From NCBI GenBank assembly GCA_965214955.1, contig CBDCCU010000004.1:186001-250000 (forward strand): DNA of 64,000 bases. Reading direction: 5' to 3'. The notes below the pieces were generated by a model. That model did not search any database, had not been told where the DNA came from, and was given only the letters and a program-made list of their open reading frames with translations. A program made the position numbers and the translations under genes. Origin of the DNA: Aliikangiella sp965214955 (GTDB taxonomy: Bacteria > Pseudomonadota > Gammaproteobacteria > Enterobacterales > Kangiellaceae). Position 1 is the first letter of the stretch. Each line of letters starts with the position of its first letter. This document shows positions 60,437 to 64,000 of this stretch, piece by piece.

Positions 60437-62128
60437 TTAATTAGGTTGCTGAGCCTGATCTAATTGTTCGTTTTCGTCTTCTTTAATTTTTTCAATTTTG
60501 AAATGTGTGATCCCATAAATAAACGATACAATTGGATTAGCTAAATTAAAGAAACAAAACGGTAAATAAGCCCAAGTTGCAACACCTAAGGTACCAGCCA
60601 TATAAACCCCACAAGTATTCCAAGGAATAAGCGGTGATGTAATAGTTGCAGAATCTTCAAGCACTCGGGATAAATTTTTAGGATGTAGTTTCCGCTTTTT
60701 AAACTCTGCCCTATACATTCTGCCTGGCAGAACAATGGCAATATATTGATCAGCGGTAATAATGTTTGCACCAATACAAGTACCAATAACAGTTGCCACT
60801 AATGAGCCTGTAGAATTAACCAAGCTAAGAGCCGACATAACTAAACGCTGTAATAACCCAACAGTTTCAAGCACCGCACCAAAGGTCATGGCACATAAAA
60901 TTAACCAAACCGCAGGGTTTAACATATTTTCCATACCGCCACGGCTAAGTAAATCATTCACCTGATCATTGTCTGTACTAATTTTAAACCCATTAGCCAT
61001 CACTCGCCAAACGGCATCAATAGCGCTAACAATGTAGCTTCTTTCGGTGAACGAAACAGCAACAGATTGCCCTTCAATATTAAAGGTGGCTTTATGATTA
61101 AACGTTGATAATCCGCCACCGACTTTAAAGTTAACCGAGCTAGATCCGCCATTTTTATCTTCTAAAGCCAACACTAAAGCGCCCGAGCTATAGTCATGGC
61201 TTTTTACATTACAAGAGGTAAAATTTTCATTTTTAACTTGGCAAGCATAAGTTGATGATTCAACAAATTTGTTAATTGCTTGCGGTTGAAAAATAATGGC
61301 AAAAATACCACCAACTAAAGTGCCAATTAATAAAGTTAAAAATGCTGGTACTTTTTTATAGGCTAAAAATAACACCGTTAATAAAGGAACTAGTGCAATA
61401 ACTGACACATTAAAATTAGCCTCTATTACTGCAAGCACACCGGCAAGGCTTTCTTGATCAGCTTTAACTTCTTCTGTTAAGCCTAAAATAGTAAATATGA
61501 TAATCGCTAATATAATGCTTGGTCCGGTGGTCCAAGCCATATGACGAATATGAGTAAAAAGCTCTGTTCCGGCAACCGCTGGCGCTAAGTTAGTGGTATC
61601 AGATAATGGCGACATTTTATCACCAAAATAAGCACCCGATATTATCGCCCCAGCAGTGATTGGCAAAGATAAATCAAGCCCCGATGCAATACCAATTAAA
61701 GCAACACCAACAGTTCCTGCGGTTGTCCAAGAGCTACCAATGCTAATAGAAACCAATGCGCATACAATACAGGCCGCAGCGTAAAAAATACTAGGATCTA
61801 ACAGACTTAATCCATAATAAACCATGGTAGGTACAACGCCCGATAACAGCCACGATCCAATTAGCGAGCCTACCATTAATAAAATTAACAGTGCGCCAAG
61901 CGCCATTGAAATGCCTTTGACAATACCTGCTTCTAATTCAGCCCATTTAAAGCCATTTTTAAATCCTATCGCAATAGCCACAGCAGCAGACAAAAGCAAC
62001 GCAATTTGATTACCGCCATAAGAAGAGTTATCACGATAAAGATAAACCGAGCCAGCTAACATCACAATTAACGACATCACTGGGATCAGCGCATCTAACA
62101 AACTTGGCTGTTTTTTTTGTTGTTCCAT
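60437..62128 (-). CDS. NhaC-family Na+/H+ antiporter with inserted soluble domain
   Basis: The 563 residues contain about 11 helices in the NhaC pattern: GSSWTTAGTVGVALIGIA, GAYFGDKMSPLSDTTNLAPA and a second half with GTCIGANIITADQYIAIVLPGRMY and SPLIPWNTCGVYMAGTLG. The family is usually about 450-490 residues. A hydrophilic stretch at about 288-365, with two Cys and beta-like text (SSVNFKVGGGLSTFNHK), interrupts the middle and accounts for the extra length. Substrate could be Na+/H+ or, as in some relatives, malate/lactate. It is flanked by hydrolase genes. Confidence 0.9.
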   Translation of the reverse strand: MEQQKKQPSLLDALIPVMSLIVMLAGSVYLYRDNSSYGGNQIALLLSAAVAIAIGFKNGFKWAELEAGIVKGISMALGALLILLMVGSLIGSWLLSGVVPTMVYYGLSLLDPSIFYAAACIVCALVSISIGSSWTTAGTVGVALIGIASGLDLSLPITAGAIISGAYFGDKMSPLSDTTNLAPAVAGTELFTHIRHMAWTTGPSIILAIIIFTILGLTEEVKADQESLAGVLAVIEANFNVSVIALVPLLTVLFLAYKKVPAFLTLLIGTLVGGIFAIIFQPQAINKFVESSTYACQVKNENFTSCNVKSHDYSSGALVLALEDKNGGSSSVNFKVGGGLSTFNHKATFNIEGQSVAVSFTERSYIVSAIDAVWRVMANGFKISTDNDQVNDLLSRGGMENMLNPAVWLILCAMTFGAVLETVGLLQRLVMSALSLVNSTGSLVATVIGTCIGANIITADQYIAIVLPGRMYRAEFKKRKLHPKNLSRVLEDSATITSPLIPWNTCGVYMAGTLGVATWAYLPFCFFNLANPIVSFIYGITHFKIEKIKEDENEQLDQAQQPN

Positions 62129-62159
62129 TTGTTTACCTACTTAAAATGACTCTAAATTA

Positions 62160-63425
62160 TTATTTAATAAAACCTTGCTTATTATTACCCTTAAGCTCCC
62201 AATAACGGTCACGCAAACGAGTTGCCCTAGAAACCATGGGCTGGCTTTCGCCTTGGATAAAAACCCTATCGGGATTACTGGTTACATCAAGCGGATCGCC
62301 ATCCCAAATAACCACATCGGCTTCCATACCAATTTCAAGCTGACCATAATTTTTAATGCCAAAAACTTCCGCAGGATTAATACTCAATGCCTCAATCGCG
62401 ACTTCATGGGGCAAACCATAAGCCACCGCGTTACCCGCAGATTGTTTAATTAAATATGCATTATGAGTGCTTCCACCAGCAATAATCAGTTTAACACCAT
62501 CTTTATATAAGCGAGCAGCACCATCTAGCCTAACAGCTAGTGAATCAAACCCTGGAATATTAGAAATAGGATCAATCATTATTGGCACACCAGCGGCGGC
62601 AATTTGTTTGCCTACCATCCAAGCTTCTTTAGCGCTAGAAATCACTAATTTAATGTTATGTTTTTTCTTTAGCTTAATTAAATTTAAAATATCATCGGCG
62701 CGGTTTGCACTAATAACCAAAGGGATCTTGCGTTCAAGCACAGGGAACAATGCCTTTAGATCATCAACTGATTGGCTAAACTCATGTTTTTTGCCCATGC
62801 CAAACTGGCTTAAGTTAGCTTTTAAATACTTTGCTTCACTAAGTGCTTTATCAAACAAAGCATAAGTCGCCGCACGCGAACCACCCGCTTTAGAAATGCT
62901 ATAACTTGCCACTTGCAAGGCTTTTTCTTTTAATAAACCACTTTCATTAGAATGCAGCGCAATTATTGAGCCTTGTCCAGCAAAGAGTTCAGCGCCGCCT
63001 CTAGGAACCACAATAGCCCGAGTTAAACCATTAATTCTATTTTGTGGCAATAATGTTGAGCGAAAATTAATCGCAGGCGCCACATTAAAAGACGCACCTA
63101 AACCTTCTAGATTGGTTGAAGCATCTACCGTGCTAGATACAGCACCAATTTCAACCAAGCCTAAGTTGGTTAATGAATTAACAAAACCTGGTGTAACATG
63201 CTTGCCTTTGGCATCAATTACCTTATCTTCTTTAGCGGGTTGCAGATCAATACCAATTTGAATGATTTTGCGATCTTTAATCAGCAAGTCAGCATTTTCT
63301 AGGCGACCTTTGGCAGTTGCAGTATGCAGTGTGGCATTTTGAATTAAATAAGACTCTGCATTTAAAAATGTTGAAAATGAAAAACTGGCAGTTAGCATTA
63401 AAGCAATATTGAATGATTTTTTCAT
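62160..63425 (-). CDS. exported amidohydrolase-family protein
   Basis: The 421 residues start with a signal peptide (about 1-23) and the composite-domain opening YLIQNATLHTATAKGRLENADLLIKD. Typical segments are KGKHVTPGFVNSLTNLGL and, at the end, NPAEVFGIKNYGQLEIGMEADVVIWDGDPL. The metal-binding HxH after PGF is replaced by NSL, so the canonical first metal site is missing. This is known in the exported imidazolonepropionase-like branch but not assured. Its ATG overlaps the stop of the preceding amidohydrolase (ATGA), so the two are coupled. Substrate unknown; peptides or dipeptides are possible. Confidence 0.85.
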   Translation of the reverse strand: MKKSFNIALMLTASFSFSTFLNAESYLIQNATLHTATAKGRLENADLLIKDRKIIQIGIDLQPAKEDKVIDAKGKHVTPGFVNSLTNLGLVEIGAVSSTVDASTNLEGLGASFNVAPAINFRSTLLPQNRINGLTRAIVVPRGGAELFAGQGSIIALHSNESGLLKEKALQVASYSISKAGGSRAATYALFDKALSEAKYLKANLSQFGMGKKHEFSQSVDDLKALFPVLERKIPLVISANRADDILNLIKLKKKHNIKLVISSAKEAWMVGKQIAAAGVPIMIDPISNIPGFDSLAVRLDGAARLYKDGVKLIIAGGSTHNAYLIKQSAGNAVAYGLPHEVAIEALSINPAEVFGIKNYGQLEIGMEADVVIWDGDPLDVTSNPDRVFIQGESQPMVSRATRLRDRYWELKGNNKQGFIK

Positions 63426-64000
63426 AATCTTTCTCCTTCTGGGCTAGATAAACCTAGCTCAAAATCACTGGCTACATTATTTTGTGGATTGTTTAAATCA
63501 AACACTAATGCACCATCAATAAACACTTGCTCTGCTTTAGCATAAACGCTAAATGGGTTTTGACTCCAAATAACAATATCTGCCATTTTGCCTTTTTCTA
63601 AACTACCTGCACGGTCTTCAATTCCAATAGACTTTGCCGCATTCGATGTAATCCAGCGGATCGCATCTTTAGCAGTTAGTGATAATCCCTTTTTATTACC
63701 CGCAGCCATGGCTTTAGCCGCTTCTTGGTTTAAGTGTTGAATACCAACAGCTGAATCTGAATGAACAATTGCGCAAGCATTGGCTTTATCAACCATTGCT
63801 ACGTTTTCTTTTACCGAATCGTACGCCTCATGTTTAAAGCCCCACCAATCTGCCCACATTGCCGAGCAAATATTATTTTCAGCAAGCACATCGGCAATTT
63901 TATAAGCTTCTACCGCATGGTGAAATGTTGATATTTCATAGCCAAATTCTTTAGCAACATCAATCATCACCATCATTTCTTCGGCTCGATAGCAATGGTT
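63422..64000 (-). CDS. amidohydrolase-family protein, 5' part beyond window edge
   Basis: The frame is open to the right edge, so only the last 192 residues are visible. NHCYRAEEMMVMIDVAKEFG, STFHHAVEAYKIAD with metal-type His, IVHSDSAVGIQHLNQEAA (catalytic Asp region) and NPFSVYAKAEQVFIDG are typical of the amidohydrolase superfamily C-terminal part. IWSQNPF and KMADIVIW match its downstream partner. It is the first visible gene of an operon that continues with a second amidohydrolase, nhaC and an MBL hydrolase. Confidence 0.85.
   Translation of the reverse strand, partial: NHCYRAEEMMVMIDVAKEFGYEISTFHHAVEAYKIADVLAENNICSAMWADWWGFKHEAYDSVKENVAMVDKANACAIVHSDSAVGIQHLNQEAAKAMAAGNKKGLSLTAKDAIRWITSNAAKSIGIEDRAGSLEKGKMADIVIWSQNPFSVYAKAEQVFIDGALVFDLNNPQNNVASDFELGLSSPEGERL

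Overview
The window is a gene-dense, AT-rich stretch of a Gram-negative gammaproteobacterial chromosome. Evidence for this is the yajC-secD-secF, murJ-ribF-ileS-lspA-fkpB-ispH and rplU-rpmA/obgE gene orders, an E. coli-type SoxR and FabR, a UUG-started rpsT, an EpmC homologue and a CsrB-like RNA. Secreted protease and amidohydrolases, an NhaC antiporter and many exported proteins suggest a free-living, probably marine, protein-degrading bacterium (Kangiellaceae/Alteromonadales-like). This taxonomic placement is inference; no rRNA is present.

Layout. 1-1.5 kb: 3' part of an OmpA-family gene and a PepSY-like membrane protein, then tRNA-Arg(UCG). 1.8-11 kb: queG; a eukaryotic-type Ser/Thr kinase with a linked large lipoprotein; a 270-bp MITE-like element; a DUF6316-type gene; tcdA; and an acyl-CoA dehydrogenase. 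11-19 kb: deaD, then secF-secD-yajC-tgt-queA read leftward. 19.4-26.6 kb: a complete minor-pilin operon (fimT-pilV-pilW-pilX-pilY1-pilE) whose PilY1 carries a large duplicated insertion in its von Willebrand A domain. 26.7-34.2 kb: ispH-fkpB-lspA-ileS-ribF-murJ. 34.3-39.8 kb: a heptanucleotide tandem repeat, rpsT, obgE, rpmA, rplU, ispB and pckA. 39.9-46.4 kb: ppiC, yacG, a SoxR module with a perfect sox box, recJ, and a deaminase/DUF1569-like/cytochrome c-rhodanese cluster. 46.4-47.0 kb: no protein gene, but a minus-strand RNA with about 21 GGA motifs, an intrinsic terminator, a promoter and a UvrY/GacA-type upstream palindrome; this is a CsrB/RsmZ-type regulatory RNA. 47.0-51.7 kb: an ATP-NAD kinase-family protein, epmC, fabR, parDE and small accessory genes. 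52.0-55.3 kb: divergent ppsA and ppsR. 55.4-64.0 kb: exported subtilase, PDZ-alpha/beta hydrolase, an 18-residue-repeat lipoprotein, MBL hydrolase, NhaC with an inserted domain, and two exported amidohydrolases (the last cut by the window edge).

How the genes work together. queG, tgt and queA are the late steps of queuosine-tRNA synthesis. pckA, ppsA and ppsR control entry into gluconeogenesis, consistent with growth on amino acids released by the exported hydrolases. lspA matures the lipoproteins seen here. The CsrB-like RNA would titrate CsrA under a two-component system. SoxR, its operator, a 26-30 codon ORF and a VOC protein form a compact redox-responsive unit.

Most promising for follow-up: the CsrB-like RNA, the SoxR mini-regulon, the interrupted PilY1 vWA domain, the cytochrome-rhodanese fusion, and the 18-residue DGSG repeat lipoprotein.
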